Source: Thiomicrorhabdus xiamenensis (lineage in GTDB: Bacteria; Pseudomonadota; Gammaproteobacteria; Thiomicrospirales; Thiomicrospiraceae). From it: a DNA stretch of 64,000 nucleotides. The notes below the pieces were generated by a model that was given only the letters and a program-made list of their open reading frames with translations, ran no database searches and was not told the DNA's origin. The position numbers were made by a program, and so were the translations under genes. Below, piece after piece: positions 56,305-64,000 of the stretch; position 1 is the stretch's first letter, and each line of letters begins with the position of its first letter. The stretch is from NCBI RefSeq assembly GCF_013282625.1, contig NZ_CP054020.1, forward strand, positions 248,001 through 312,000. Direction: 5' to 3'.

Positions 56305-58887
56305 ATGCCCATTCATGCCTGCATTAAAGAGTTTCATGGGAGTCAGGAAGTCTTCTGTCAAATACTCGAAAGAATTCAGGACGCAGCTTATTTGACCGAC
56401 GATCAAGGTCGGATTCTGTACGCAAACCCGGCAGCCGGGAAAGTTTTCGGTTATGAACGTGAATCCTTACTCGGTAAAAAGGTCATGGATTTCGAGCCGG
56501 ATATGACGCCGGCAAAATGGCAGGCATTTTTTCTTCGCCTTCAGGAACTGAAAGAGATTACCGTTAACAGTCGCTATCTGCGACCGGATGGCATGGAAAC
56601 GCCGGTTGAAATAAATTCCAATTACCTGACCCTTGAAGGTGCCGAATTCTGTATTGCGATTGCTCGGGATGTCAGCCGCGATTATCTGCAATCCGAACTC
56701 CGCTCCTTGCAAAGCCGCCTGTCCGATATGGTTCTTGAACGCGATGAAGCAGATTTGTTGCAGTACGGTCTTGATCAGGCTGAAAAACTGACGCAAAGTG
56801 AAATCGCCTTTCTGTACTTTGTGCAAAGTGACGAGCAGGATGAGGCATTGCAGGTTTGTTCCAGCCGGACCAAGGAAGTTATGGGCAGTGAATTTGCGCA
56901 TTACTTGTCCGAACAAGTCGGCATGTGGGTGCAGAGTTACATTACTCATGAGTCCGTGTTGTGTAATGATTTTTCGCAATATCCGAATAAAAAAGGTATG
57001 CCGGCGTGGCATTCGGAGATACGGCGTTTTCTGACCGTTCCTCTGGTGCAGAAAAATGCCGTCGTTGCCGTCATTGGTGTGGCCAATAAGCTCAGTGATT
57101 ACAGTCAGAACGACATCGACTTACTGTCTTGTGTGACCGAAATGATTGATGTCTATCGCCGTCGTCAAAAATCAGAACGACGGGTTGGTTTTGATTATTC
57201 TCATGATGGACTGACCGGCGTGGCGAACCGTCAGCTGATGATGGACCGGGTCGAGCAGAGTATTGCGGAAGCGACGCGGCACGGACAGAGTTTTGCTGTC
57301 TGTTATATGGATATCACCGGTTTCAGACGGGTGAATAACCTCTATGGGCATGATTTTGGTGACAGTGTTCTACAGGCGCTTGCCAAGCGTTTGCAGGAAT
57401 CTTTAAGAATCGATGATAGCATCGCCCGTTTAGGTGGGGATGAGTTTGCTTTCGTTCTGCATCAAGTCGACTCTGTATTTCATTGTGAACAGGCTTTAAG
57501 AAGGCTTTTACAGAGCATTATCATGCCGTTTGATGTTATGGGTGAACGAGTGCACCTGACGGCCTGTATCGGTGCGACGCTTTATCCTTTGGATACCAGC
57601 GATGCCAGTACCCTTCTGCATCATGCTTATCAGAGTATGTATGAAGCTAAGTCCCAGGAATACCTCAATTTCTATATCTATGATCCGCAAGAATCGGCAC
57701 TGATAAAAAGCCGTCAGACTCTTATTCAGGAATTTCCTTTTGCTTTGCGTGAAGAACAGTTCTGTCTGTATCTGCAACCGAAAATAAACCTGCAAAGCCT
57801 TGAAGTGATGGGTTTTGAAGGGCTTATTCGCTGGCGGCATCCGCAAAAAGGCCTTTTAACGCCGGACAAGTTCCTCCCCGAGCTTAACGGGACGGTTGAA
57901 GAGATTGTCCTCGGTGAATGGGTGGTCGAAAGGGCCTTGAAAAAGCTTCAGATCTGGCGTAAAGAGGGGCTGCAGCTGTCCTTAAGCATCAATATCAGCC
58001 CACGGCAGATTCAGGAACAGACCTTCAGCGATTTTGTCCTGTCAACATTGAAGAAATATCCGCCAGATCTGGCGGAGAAGCTGGAAATCGAATTGCTGGA
58101 AGACAGTGATTTTGAGGATAGCGATTCTGTGCTTGAAAACATGCGGATTTTGAAAGAGCAGGGGATTCGTTTTCTGCTGGATGACTTCGGTACAGGCTAT
58201 GCCTCGCTGGCGCATTTTTATAATTTGCCGTTTGATCTGCTCAAGATCGACCAGAACTTTGTCAAACGCATGCTCGATCGCAGCGATAATCTGGATATTG
58301 TGGAAGGCGTTTTACGCCTTTCCGAGGCGATTCAACGACCGGTGATCACTGAAGGTGTCGAATCCATCGAAATCGGCTATATGCTGATGAAACTCGGCAG
58401 TCAGTTTGCCCAAGGATACGGCATTGCCCGTCCTATGCCGATGGATCGGGTGGCAAGCTGGCTGGCGGAATGGGAGCAGGCGAATCCCTGGCAGGATCTC
58501 CGTGCGGAAATCGAGGATGACCATCTGCGTTATGACCTCGGGGTCGCGGTCTTCAGTCAGCGCTGGTGGGTCAATGCGATTGAGCGTCACCTCAAAATCT
58601 GCTGCATGGGGGAAAAGTTTTCCACGACTTACCATTCAGGGATGCCCGAACTGGATGAAAGCAAGTGTCAGTTTTACTGCTGGTACCGAGGTATCGGCAA
58701 AACCCGCTACGGTAAAACGCCGGGTTACGGTTCCCTGTATGAACAGCACCATGAAATGCATGAACTGGCCAAACAAATCTATAAATGCACGGAAATCGGC
58801 GATTATGAACAGGCTTGGTCGCTGTTCGCCCAGTTGAAGCAGGTAAGCCTTAAAATCATCGAGCAGATTGAGGGGTTTGACGCCTAA
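56305..58887 (+). CDS. PAS-GAF-GGDEF-EAL protein with C-terminal CZB domain
   Basis: An 860-residue cytoplasmic cyclic-di-GMP protein. The PAS domain (about 12-125) and a GAF domain (about 145-285) are followed by GGDEF with intact GGDEF at 377-381 and an I-site RIDD just before. The EAL domain has its Glu505 in FEGLIRW and the DDFGTGYASLAHF loop. The tail (about 740-860) is a CZB zinc-binding domain with Cys788 and His815/His816/His819, although the first His of the site is not obvious. It may link zinc or hypochlorous-acid sensing to cyclic di-GMP. Confidence 0.9.
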   Translation: MPIHACIKEFHGSQEVFCQILERIQDAAYLTDDQGRILYANPAAGKVFGYERESLLGKKVMDFEPDMTPAKWQAFFLRLQELKEITVNSRYLRPDGMETPVEINSNYLTLEGAEFCIAIARDVSRDYLQSELRSLQSRLSDMVLERDEADLLQYGLDQAEKLTQSEIAFLYFVQSDEQDEALQVCSSRTKEVMGSEFAHYLSEQVGMWVQSYITHESVLCNDFSQYPNKKGMPAWHSEIRRFLTVPLVQKNAVVAVIGVANKLSDYSQNDIDLLSCVTEMIDVYRRRQKSERRVGFDYSHDGLTGVANRQLMMDRVEQSIAEATRHGQSFAVCYMDITGFRRVNNLYGHDFGDSVLQALAKRLQESLRIDDSIARLGGDEFAFVLHQVDSVFHCEQALRRLLQSIIMPFDVMGERVHLTACIGATLYPLDTSDASTLLHHAYQSMYEAKSQEYLNFYIYDPQESALIKSRQTLIQEFPFALREEQFCLYLQPKINLQSLEVMGFEGLIRWRHPQKGLLTPDKFLPELNGTVEEIVLGEWVVERALKKLQIWRKEGLQLSLSINISPRQIQEQTFSDFVLSTLKKYPPDLAEKLEIELLEDSDFEDSDSVLENMRILKEQGIRFLLDDFGTGYASLAHFYNLPFDLLKIDQNFVKRMLDRSDNLDIVEGVLRLSEAIQRPVITEGVESIEIGYMLMKLGSQFAQGYGIARPMPMDRVASWLAEWEQANPWQDLRAEIEDDHLRYDLGVAVFSQRWWVNAIERHLKICCMGEKFSTTYHSGMPELDESKCQFYCWYRGIGKTRYGKTPGYGSLYEQHHEMHELAKQIYKCTEIGDYEQAWSLFAQLKQVSLKIIEQIEGFDA

Positions 58888-58903
58888 GCTACCCCCCTTG
58901 CCA

Positions 58904-59614
58904 TTATCTCGGCAGAGAACCGTTGTTGATGTCGATGCAGGCGCCGTTGATATATTCCGGACTTTCGGTTGCCAGCCAAAACATGGTGTCAGCCACTTCC
59001 TGTGCCGTCGCGAAGCGCCCGCTGATGGTATTCTGCAAAAACGCCTTTTGACGGTGTTCGGGAATACTGTCCAGCATATCGGTTTCCACTGGGCTCGGTG
59101 CGACGGCATTGACGATAATATCGCCCTGGAAGGCTTTGGAAAACGCTTTGGTGGCGTTGATCAGACCGGCTTTAGCGATCCCGTACCAGATGTCGGGGTG
59201 TCCGATCTGGCCGGCGATGGACGCATTGTTCACGACTCGCGCCTTATAGTCACTCGGCACTTTGAGCTTTTCTTCCAGCAGAGTGGTTAACTGCACCGGT
59301 GCGATAATGTTCAGGTTCAGAGCGTAGTCTCGTTGATCGGCAGGGTAATCGTCATAGGTGATCGGCTGCAAAAGTCCGGCATTATTGACCAGAACGTCGA
59401 TGGCCTCTATCTGATCGGCCAGAGCGGGAAGTTGTTCGATCTTTGTCAGGTCGAATGCGACACAGCGCACTTGCGGATGGTTCTGATAGTCAAAGTTTTC
59501 GCGGTTGGAAAAATCACGCGCGATAATGGTAACGAAATCGCCTTGTTCGACGAACTTTTCCGTCAGCGCCAGACCGATTCCTTTATTGCCGCCGGTAATA
59601 ACGACCTTTCTCAT
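58904..59614 (-). CDS. Short-chain dehydrogenase/reductase
   Basis: A 236-residue SDR. The nucleotide loop is TGGNKGIGLAL at about 6-16. NNAG is in VLVNNAGLLQP. Catalytic Ser, Tyr and Lys are in NNASIAGQIGH and WYGIAKAGL. The start is the ATG at 59614 with AAGGG upstream; the frame stays open far upstream but that part is a shadow of the next gene. The substrate is unknown. Confidence 0.88.
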   Translation of the reverse strand: MRKVVITGGNKGIGLALTEKFVEQGDFVTIIARDFSNRENFDYQNHPQVRCVAFDLTKIEQLPALADQIEAIDVLVNNAGLLQPITYDDYPADQRDYALNLNIIAPVQLTTLLEEKLKVPSDYKARVVNNASIAGQIGHPDIWYGIAKAGLINATKAFSKAFQGDIIVNAVAPSPVETDMLDSIPEHRQKAFLQNTISGRFATAQEVADTMFWLATESPEYINGACIDINNGSLPR

Positions 59615-59700
59615 AAATATTGCCCTTTTATTATTTGTGCCTGCCGGAACGGAAGGCTTTAAGAAAAGTATACCGATACTGTATTGCCGTCGGGGATTTT

Positions 59701-60375
59701 CTATGTGGCGGACTGTCCGTTGCCAAGTTTTTGCAGAAACCATTCTCTGGCGGCATCTGCAGCAAGGTCGAGGGTTCCCGGTTCTTCGAATAGGTGGGTG
59801 GCTCCGGGAATCACGGTTAACTCGCATTCGGCGTGCATTTGCGACTGAGCCTGCTTGTTCAGTTGCAGAACGTCGTAATCCAGACCGCCGACAATCAGCA
59901 ATGTCGTCGCTTGCACTTTGGCTAATACCGGTTGTGCCAGATCGGGCCTGCCTCCGCGCGAAACCACGGTTTTGATTTTCTCTGGAAGTGATTCGGCCGC
60001 AAACAGTGCAGCGGCGGCTCCGGTGCTGGCACCGAACAGACCGATCGGTAAACCGGCCAGTTGTGGCTGCCGGGCGACATAGTCTATGGCGCATCGGCTT
60101 CTTTCACTTAATAGCGGAATATCGAAACGGAATTCGCGGGTCAGCATATCGATTTGATTCTCATCGGCGGTCAGTAAGTCAAACAGCAAGGTCGCCAAAC
60201 CGGCCTGGTTGAGCAGTTGAGCGACATGGCGGTTACGGGTACTGAAACGGCTGCTGCCACTGCCGTGAATAAACAGAATCAGGCCTTGAGCATCGGCGGG
60301 CAGGCGCAGGTTGCCTTCCAATATGGCGTCACCGGCAGGAATCTGTAGGTTACTTTCAAAGATTTCAGGGATCAT
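59701..60375 (-). CDS. Dienelactone-hydrolase-like alpha/beta hydrolase
   Basis: A 224-residue alpha/beta hydrolase. The oxyanion segment is LFIHGSGSSRFSTRNRHVAQ, the nucleophile Ser lies in GLFGASTGAAAALFAAE, and the His is in VIPGATHLFEEPG. I start at the ATG at 60375, preceded by GTGGAG; the GTG at 60384 is part of that ribosome site. It follows the phosphoribosyltransferase gene by 15 bases, a pairing seen often in bacteria although its role is unclear. Confidence 0.85.
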   Translation of the reverse strand: MIPEIFESNLQIPAGDAILEGNLRLPADAQGLILFIHGSGSSRFSTRNRHVAQLLNQAGLATLLFDLLTADENQIDMLTREFRFDIPLLSERSRCAIDYVARQPQLAGLPIGLFGASTGAAAALFAAESLPEKIKTVVSRGGRPDLAQPVLAKVQATTLLIVGGLDYDVLQLNKQAQSQMHAECELTVIPGATHLFEEPGTLDLAADAAREWFLQKLGNGQSAT

Positions 60376-60390
60376 AATCTCCACTCATGC

Positions 60391-61038
60391 TTACTCCCGC
60401 CATGCCTCTTGAAGCTGTTGTTTAACCTCCGCGTCGCTTACCTGGTCAAATTGCAGATACCATTGTCCGATTGAGGAGAAATCATACGGCTGGAAAGGGC
60501 AGACAACCTGATCGACTTTGGATTCGACCAGTTCGACGCTTTGCGGCGGTGCGACCGGCACGGCGACCGTGACGGATGCAGGGCTCTGCAAGTGAACTGC
60601 GTCAATCGCCGCCAGCATTGTCGAGCCGGTTGCCAGCCCGTCATCGACCAGAACGATATCGCGGTTCTGCAGTATCAAATGCGGACGCTGGCCTCTGTAA
60701 GCTTTTTCGCGCCGCTCCAGTTCGTGCCGCTCTTTGGCTTCGATCGCAGCGATCTCTTTGTCGTCGATGTGATAGGCGCGAATAACGGATTGGTTGAGCA
60801 CCTTGATATTGCCGCTGGCGATGGCGCCCATTGCCAGTTCTGGAAAATGCGGGGCGCCCAGTTTACGCACGAGCATAAGGTCCAACGGGGCCTTATAGGC
60901 GTTGGCGATCTCGAAAGCGACCGGGACGCCGCCGCGGGGAAGCGCCAATATGAGCGGGTTGCGGAGGGTTGTCTGCTGCTGTAAACACTCTGCAAGCCAG
61001 CGGCCGGCAGTCTCTCGATCAGGTATCGGTAATTTCAT
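60391..61038 (-). CDS. Phosphoribosyltransferase family protein
   Basis: A 215-residue type I phosphoribosyltransferase-fold protein. The N-terminal LALPRGGVPVAFEIA and the PRPP loop IVLVDDGLATGSTMLAAI near residue 125 are clear. The acidic pair and Thr-Gly-Ser of the loop are intact. The substrate is not evident; such proteins accompany dienelactone-hydrolase-like genes as here. Confidence 0.85.
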   Translation of the reverse strand: MKLPIPDRETAGRWLAECLQQQTTLRNPLILALPRGGVPVAFEIANAYKAPLDLMLVRKLGAPHFPELAMGAIASGNIKVLNQSVIRAYHIDDKEIAAIEAKERHELERREKAYRGQRPHLILQNRDIVLVDDGLATGSTMLAAIDAVHLQSPASVTVAVPVAPPQSVELVESKVDQVVCPFQPYDFSSIGQWYLQFDQVSDAEVKQQLQEAWRE

Positions 61039-61286
61039 AAGTCGCTTTCCTATTGATTTTAAAGGGAAAGGGGGCGTGCGCTTTTTAGTCTAGCGATTTA
61101 GTGCGGGTGCCGTGTCGTTTTACGATATAAAGTTGATCCGAATAGACTATCGGGTTATGAAGTGACGGATATTTTCGAGCCGTTCTTGTTGAGTGTATGG
61201 TGGATAAATTAAACTGATTTGCTTTCAATATTTATGTTTATTAGTGTTGTAAACGTAGCCTTTATTAACTCTTTTAGGAATGATGT

Positions 61287-61796
61287 ATGAAATTTTCCCG
61301 GTTTGCTTTTGTGAAGTTGTGTTTTGCGTTATTTTTGACGATTTTTTCGGTTCCTGGATCTGCGGCGGAGTTGAATAATAAAGAGGCAATGCAAGGCCTT
61401 GAAAGTATGCATGTGATCTACGACATCCGTAAATCCAATCCGAATGCGATGTTGGTTTATCTAAAAGGAATCGAATCCAACCGAAGCAATTTGATTAAAG
61501 AAGGCGTTGAACCGTATCAGCGAATTGTCTTTATTGCCCGTTCGGTAAAGTTTATTACGACACAACCTTCCGAAGAAGTGGAAATGCAGTATGGGCCGGT
61601 CCTAGAGAAAGTTGCGGCTCAGATCGCGCGACTGCTTGAACTGGGCGTTAAAATGGAAGTTTGTTCCGCCGCGACAGCGGCTTTTAACGTCGATAATGAC
61701 ACCTTACTTCCGGGCATTAAACCGGTCCGTTCAGGGTTTCTATCGGTTATGGGGTGGCAGGCGCAGGGTTATCAGCTCGTGCCGGTTTACGATTGA
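61287..61796 (+). CDS. Exported DsrE-family protein
   Basis: A 169-residue protein with a Sec signal peptide (about 1-27, ending GSAAEL) followed by a DsrE/DsrF-like domain. The conserved Cys of the family is in MEVCSAATAAFNV near residue 129, which in cytoplasmic relatives carries sulfur. Export to the periplasm fits a sulfur-oxidising host. A strong terminator follows. Confidence 0.8.
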   Translation: MKFSRFAFVKLCFALFLTIFSVPGSAAELNNKEAMQGLESMHVIYDIRKSNPNAMLVYLKGIESNRSNLIKEGVEPYQRIVFIARSVKFITTQPSEEVEMQYGPVLEKVAAQIARLLELGVKMEVCSAATAAFNVDNDTLLPGIKPVRSGFLSVMGWQAQGYQLVPVYD

Positions 61797-61837
61797 TCGG
61801 CTCACGGCTTGTCCACTTTTGGATTGCCGAATAACAG

Positions 61838-61866
61838 ACCCGCCGAAGATTCGGCGGGTTTTTTAT
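61838..61866 (+). terminator. Intrinsic terminator after the DsrE gene
   Basis: A 9-bp stem ACCCGCCGA/TCGGCGGGT with loop AGAT, followed by TTTTT. It ends the DsrE transcript 42 bases after the stop codon and just before the tandem-repeat array. Confidence 0.9.
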
Positions 61867-61875
61867 TGATCAGCG

Positions 61876-62058
61876 ATTTATAAGTGGTTTATAAGAGGTT
61901 TATAAGAGGTTTATAAGAGGTTTATAAGAGGTTTATAAGAGGTTTATAAGAGGTTTATAAGAGGTTTATAAGAGGTTTATAAGAGGTTTATAAGAGGTTT
62001 ATAAGAGGTTTATAAGAGGTTTATAAGAGGTTTATAAGAGGTTTATAAGAGGTTTATA
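61876..62058. repeat. Perfect 11-bp tandem repeat array
   Basis: Fifteen exact copies of the 11-mer GTTTATAAGAG run from 61887 to 62051. One degenerate copy precedes them (ATTTATAAGTG, 61876-61886) and a 7-base partial copy follows. Each unit contains the palindrome TTATAA, and the spacing is near one DNA helical turn. Stop codons arise in all six frames, so it cannot be coding. It lies between two convergent genes, right after a terminator. Copy-number polymorphism between strains is likely. Confidence 0.97.
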
Positions 62059-62075
62059 GGCCGATGGATCGGAAG

Positions 62076-62747
62076 TCAGTCGAAAAAGCGGGTAAAGGCT
62101 TCCACCGGTTCCCGTTCGGTGCGGTACTGGTTGACCGGATGATCCGTATTTTCATAGCCAAGTGCCATTCCTCCAAGCAGGAGCTTATCGTCGCCGTAAC
62201 CGAGTTGTTCGCGGATAAGATCGGGATATTCTCCCAAGGCGCCTTGCGGACAGGTTCCCAGACCTTCTTCCAGAGCCAGTAGCATAATATTCTGTACAAA
62301 CATGCCGTAGTCGAAAAACGAGCCGGTTTGCAGGCTTTTATCCATAAAGAAATACAGCGCGACCGGGGCATCGAAACTGCGGTAGTTTGCCGCCCATTGC
62401 GCCATCTGCCCAGCTTTGTCATGGCGTTCTATCTGCAAGGCGCCATACAACTGTTTTCCGGTTTGTACCCGGCGCAGTTTATATGCTCCTTTCCACTCGT
62501 CCGGGTAATAAGCGTAATCCATTTTTCCTCGTTCGCCGGCCGTAAATTTATCCAGCATGGCGCTCTGCAGGCGCAGTTTTGTCTCGCCGCTGACAACCGC
62601 TACCTGCCACGGCTGGGTGTTGACCCCGGAAGGCGCATGACGTGCGGCATCCAGAATTCGTTGAATTATTTCATTGTTCACCGGCTTGTCTAAAAAGGCG
62701 CGTACAGAATGACGCTGGGTAACGGCTTGAGATACAGACAGACTCAT
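62076..62747 (-). CDS. Nitroreductase family flavoprotein
   Basis: A 223-residue FMN-dependent nitroreductase. The N-terminal RHSVRAFLDKPV and AARHAPSGVNTQPWQVAVV motifs bind FMN, and the C-terminal GMALGYENTDHPVNQYRTER is typical. It reduces nitro compounds or quinones with NAD(P)H; the true substrate is unknown. Its 3' end abuts the 11-bp repeat array, and no separate terminator was seen. Confidence 0.9.
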   Translation of the reverse strand: MSLSVSQAVTQRHSVRAFLDKPVNNEIIQRILDAARHAPSGVNTQPWQVAVVSGETKLRLQSAMLDKFTAGERGKMDYAYYPDEWKGAYKLRRVQTGKQLYGALQIERHDKAGQMAQWAANYRSFDAPVALYFFMDKSLQTGSFFDYGMFVQNIMLLALEEGLGTCPQGALGEYPDLIREQLGYGDDKLLLGGMALGYENTDHPVNQYRTEREPVEAFTRFFD

Positions 62748-62791
62748 ATTTTTCCTTTGCTAGTCCGATTGAAAATACAGATTGAAACGGA

Positions 62792-63424
62792 TTATACCCA
62801 CAGGCTCAGAGGCGGATCCATCATCAGGGCCTTGAGCAAATCGGTTTTGCTGATGATTCCGACCAGATTATCCTGCTCGTTAACAACCGGCAGGGCACTG
62901 AGCTGGTATTCGTACAGTACTTGTGCCACTCGGCGGACATCGGAGACGGGGTCTACGGTAATGACTTCCGGATTCATAAACTCCGTCACGAGGGTCTCAG
63001 CGGGAAGCCGGTCATGCAGACTGACTTTAAACAGCTGTTGGTAGGTCAGTAATCCGACCAAAGACTGTTGCGCGTTCAATACCGGCATCTGTTGAAAGCT
63101 GCCCTTTTCAAAAATTTCCAGAGCCTGCTTTAGCGTTGTGCGACTGTCCAGAGTGGCAACAGGCTGCGACATGATCTGGTAGGCATGTACCAAAACGCTA
63201 CGCTCGTTTAACTGCAGCATTTTACGATAGGCTTGCAAGTGACGGGCATTGGCAGCGGTTTCTGCAGTGTCCTCGGAATCGCTTCCCGAAATGGAAAAGG
63301 TTTGGTCGCGGGCGACATCTTCGTGCAAGTTAGGAGCTTGTCCGGCGTTCGGTTGATGCACCTTGTGCAGTTGTTCCAGGCTGCTGCGGAAGCGTCTGCC
63401 TTGAATATTATAGATAGCGAACAT
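62792..63424 (-). CDS. CBS-domain pair protein
   Basis: A 210-residue protein with an unassigned, low-complexity N-terminal half and two C-terminal CBS domains (about 85-140, MSQPVATLDSRTTLKQALE; and 149-208, FMNPEVITVDPVSDVRRVAQ). CBS pairs bind adenine nucleotides and regulate partners; none is evident nearby. It precedes the nitroreductase on the same strand with a 44-base gap. Confidence 0.85.
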   Translation of the reverse strand: MFAIYNIQGRRFRSSLEQLHKVHQPNAGQAPNLHEDVARDQTFSISGSDSEDTAETAANARHLQAYRKMLQLNERSVLVHAYQIMSQPVATLDSRTTLKQALEIFEKGSFQQMPVLNAQQSLVGLLTYQQLFKVSLHDRLPAETLVTEFMNPEVITVDPVSDVRRVAQVLYEYQLSALPVVNEQDNLVGIISKTDLLKALMMDPPLSLWV

Positions 63425-63549
63425 GATTCACCTCGCGGATAGCAAGGTTCTATCTTAGGCGTAATTCATTTCAATTTCACGCTGTAAGCATGACGGATTG
63501 ATTGAAAATATATCTGGTATTTAGGGGTATATGATATATACTTGTTTGA

Positions 63550-63754
63550 CTGTGCTAAGAGTTTTCGTTTGAGCAAGTAGTGGAAATATCGTGTTTTTAC
63601 ATGTCCTTACTGGTTTTATGCGTTTAGTGCAGGATTTGTCGTATTCATTTTGCGGTTTTCGTTAACCGTAAGAACTTTTCCTCCAATGGGCATTGTTTTC
63701 AACAGAGCCCATTATCTTTCCTGGAGTTCTTCATTCACTCCAGGAGCTTTTTTT
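63550..63754 (+). ncRNA. Candidate small RNA with three hairpins
   Basis: No credible coding frame lies between the CBS gene and the RDD gene. On the plus strand three successive hairpins occur: CGGTT/AACCG (63653-63668), AATGGGC/GCCCATT with an inner TTG/CAA (63685-63713), and a terminator. A TATACT box at 63537-63542 could be a -10 element, but no good -35 is visible. The 5' end is a guess. No known RNA family was recognised. Confidence 0.3.
63719..63754 (+). terminator. Intrinsic terminator without an upstream gene
   Basis: An 8-bp stem TCCTGGAG/CTCCAGGA with an 11-base loop followed by seven T on the plus strand. The T-run exists only on the plus strand, yet no plus-strand gene lies upstream, which is the main argument for the small RNA. 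Confidence 0.75.
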
Positions 63755-63778
63755 CACGACCTTTTTCATTCTTTGGCC

Positions 63779-64000
63779 TTAGCGGTTTTCTTCGAAAGTG
63801 ACTTCATCCGGATTATTGTCGCGGATCACCACCGTTCCCGCGATTTTGTCGTGCCATCCCTGTTTTTTCGGATCAAAACCGATCCAAATAAATCCGAGCC
63901 CTAATGGCAGGGCGGAAACAATATAAGCGAAGTAGCGGATTACCGCCTGAAAGACAGAAAGCTTGTAACCGGTTCTGGCGTCGACGATTTTCAGTTTGGT
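63779..64000 (-). CDS. RDD family membrane protein (3' part, cut by window edge)
   Basis: The last 73 codons and stop of a minus-strand gene that continues beyond the window. The translation ends with a membrane helix and the RDD-family closing motif FIWIGFDPKKQGWHDKIAGT followed by an acidic tail. The N-terminal Arg-Asp-Asp motif is outside the window. RDD proteins are small polytopic membrane proteins, some involved in ion transport. Confidence 0.88.
   Translation of the reverse strand, partial: TKLKIVDARTGYKLSVFQAVIRYFAYIVSALPLGLGFIWIGFDPKKQGWHDKIAGTVVIRDNNPDEVTFEENR

Noticed and set aside
61876-62058. CRISPR array
   Set aside because: The 11-bp units are directly adjacent, with no spacers and no cas genes nearby.

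Overview
The window reads as a stretch of gammaproteobacterial chromosome. Ubiquinone biosynthesis (ubiK), hemG, trmA, ttcA, a Trk potassium system and the def-fmt-rsmB / ntrYX layout support this. Two TauE/SafE-type exporters, a DsrE-family protein and a SoxH-like metallo-beta-lactamase-fold protein, together with five large chemotaxis or cyclic-di-GMP proteins, resemble the sulfur-oxidising Thiotrichales/Piscirickettsiaceae group (Hydrogenovibrio, Thiomicrorhabdus, Thiomicrospira). That placement is inference; no rRNA or tRNA gene was found to confirm it. Coding density is high, and most genes have clear Shine-Dalgarno sites.

Positions 1-11.3 kb hold a thioesterase, hemG, a methyltransferase, a ferric-reductase-like membrane flavoprotein, a yaeQ gene, a malic enzyme, an Aer-like receptor followed by a CheY-like regulator, dbpA, a second yaeQ and a VF530-type gene. 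Positions 11.3-13.2 kb are an AT-rich accessory patch: a non-coding stretch with inverted repeats, an orphan lipoprotein and a HEPN/MNT (HepT/MntA) toxin-antitoxin pair. Positions 13.2-20.6 kb carry metH, a diguanylate cyclase, trmA and a TauE exporter. Positions 20.6-25.5 kb are the most unusual part: a tiny exported protein, a large chemoreceptor, a TetR repressor and an exported metallo-beta-lactamase-fold protein that has lost its first metal motif. The tiny protein and the lactamase-fold protein share an N-terminal module, and a palindrome fits a TetR operator in front of the lactamase gene.

Positions 25.5-28.4 kb hold a DUF3616-like exported protein, ttcA and an LpxL-type acyltransferase. 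Positions 28.4-40.5 kb are one long minus-strand gene train, def-fmt-rsmB-DUF4390-ntrY-ntrX-trkA-trkH-methyltransferase-SPFH-NfeD. It mixes protein maturation, a membrane-sensing two-component system and potassium uptake. Its NtrX lacks the sigma-54 contact loop and a normal Walker B motif. Divergently placed are dprA, topA (with a histone-H1-like lysine/alanine tail), argS and a SPOR protein. Positions 47.3-51.1 kb hold a diguanylate cyclase and the ubiK-comM-TauE-like group.

Positions 51.1-64 kb are more accessory: a secreted subtilase with PKD and fibronectin domains, a D-lactate dehydrogenase, a ChaN-like lipoprotein, a PAS-GAF-GGDEF-EAL protein ending in a CZB zinc-binding domain, an SDR/hydrolase/phosphoribosyltransferase group, an exported DsrE protein, a perfect 15-copy 11-bp tandem repeat, a nitroreductase, a CBS protein, a candidate small RNA and the 3' part of an RDD membrane protein cut by the window edge.
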